In this document: positions 39,869-40,160 of the stretch, one piece after another | Position numbering within the stretch: position 1 is the first letter of the stretch | Layout of the letters: each line of letters opens with the position of its first letter | Source of the DNA: Desulfovibrio sp. OttesenSCG-928-A18 | GTDB lineage: Bacteria; Desulfobacterota; Desulfovibrionia; Desulfovibrionales; Desulfovibrionaceae | Direction of reading: 5' to 3' | NCBI GenBank assembly: GCA_030267245.1 | Contig: JAJDJN010000003.1 | Span: 1-40,160, forward strand | DNA length: 40,160 nucleotides | Notes under the pieces: generated by a model | Told to the model about the DNA's origin: nothing | Seen by the model: only the letters and a program-made list of their open reading frames with translations | Databases searched by the model: none | Program-made: the position numbers and the translations under genes

Positions 39869-40160
39869 TTACTCACTTTTGGGATTGGAAAGAGGAATAA
39901 CTTGATACTCTCCGCTGGCAACCAAAGACTTCTCCTTGATAAACCTAAAGACTCTCCCCAATGGGCTATTCTGAGACGACCACATCTGCGATGCACCCAC
40001 AATAACCAAATGGTTTTTCGCTCTGGAAAGAGCAACATTTATCCGCGCCTGATCATTCATAAATCCAGCTTTTTGCGCCATATTGTGCCGCACCAGACTG
40101 AGAATAATAATTCTGTTTTCGCCGCCTTGGTAGCTATCAATCGTGTCTACTTTTACCATC
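39869..40160 (-). CDS. Upf1-like SF1 helicase, C-terminal end (cut by window edge)
   Basis: The visible 97 codons carry SF1 helicase motif V (TIDSYQGGENRIIILSLVR) and motif VI (GFMNDQARINVALSRAKNHL, then VIVG), the Upf1/AAA_12 pattern. The gene continues beyond 40160, so N-terminal domains are unknown. Such helicases occur in several anti-phage systems with varied partners (nucleases, PLD proteins). It lies 3 bp upstream of the unrecognised 504-aa gene. Confidence 0.88.
   Translation of the reverse strand, partial: MVKVDTIDSYQGGENRIIILSLVRHNMAQKAGFMNDQARINVALSRAKNHLVIVGASQMWSSQNSPLGRVFRFIKEKSLVASGEYQVIPLSNPKSE

Noticed and set aside
1-40160. tRNA or rRNA genes, CRISPR arrays, insertion sequences
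   Set aside because: None was recognised. No repeat-spacer pattern, cloverleaf or transposase-like frame was evident on reading both strands.

Overview
The window looks like accessory DNA from a Gram-negative proteobacterium. Most genes have strong Shine-Dalgarno sites (AAGGAG or GGAG), many products carry Sec or Tat signals, and the transfer genes are of the RP4/IncP type. My best guess is a Desulfovibrio-like deltaproteobacterium, but this rests on overall impression, because there is no rRNA, tRNA or core housekeeping locus here. No transposase or integrase gene is visible.

Layout. (1) 200-3976: a three-gene overlapping + strand operon with an AbiEi-like winged-helix antitoxin, an AbiEii-like nucleotidyltransferase toxin, and a 698-aa protein that appears to join a GHKL ATPase to a PD-(D/E)XK nuclease-like C-terminus. 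(2) 4212-6107: a mobilisation module with an extended -10 promoter, an oriT closely resembling that of RP4, a VirB1-like transglycosylase, TraJ, and the N-terminal catalytic half of a TraI relaxase. By analogy with RP4 the nick lies on the - strand at 4238/4239, so the defence operon would enter a recipient first. (3) About 6107-28817: a cargo island of about 23 genes that interrupts the relaxase. It encodes alpha/beta hydrolases, flavodoxins and FMN reductases, carboxymuconolactone-decarboxylase (CMD) and cupin proteins, an MBL-fold hydrolase, an SDR, a DUF4405 membrane protein, a SUMF1-like protein, an MFS transporter, a two-component system, a Tat-exported DUF362-like protein and two AraC-type proteins. 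Most of the enzymes have export signals. (4) 28858-35060: on the - strand, a second RP4-like block (TraG C-terminal half, TraF, a small ORF, an ArdC/TraC-like zincin, two DNA adenine-methylase-like proteins in tandem, a type IA topoisomerase). It is oriented against traJ-traI, and its TraG has lost its N-terminal half. (5) 35142-38191: small overlapping ORFs, an AraC-GyrI regulator, a HEAT-repeat-like protein and a P-loop kinase. (6) 38351-40160: an AT-richer operon with the C-terminus of an Upf1-like SF1 helicase (cut by the window edge) and a 504-aa protein I do not recognise.

How it fits together. This appears to be a rearranged and partly decayed conjugative or mobilisable element of the RP4 lineage carrying a large redox/hydrolase cargo, with defence-like genes at both ends. 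Within the cargo, the OmpR-type two-component system probably controls itself and two flavin-protein genes: a conserved sequence block lies upstream of exactly those three units. A perfect 15-bp inverted repeat lies in the divergent promoter region between the two halves of the island. The most novel-looking elements are the AbiE plus GHKL/nuclease operon, the exported flavodoxin/hydrolase island with its shared operator, the duplicated methylase whose second copy has lost its catalytic NPPY motif, and the helicase plus unknown-protein pair.
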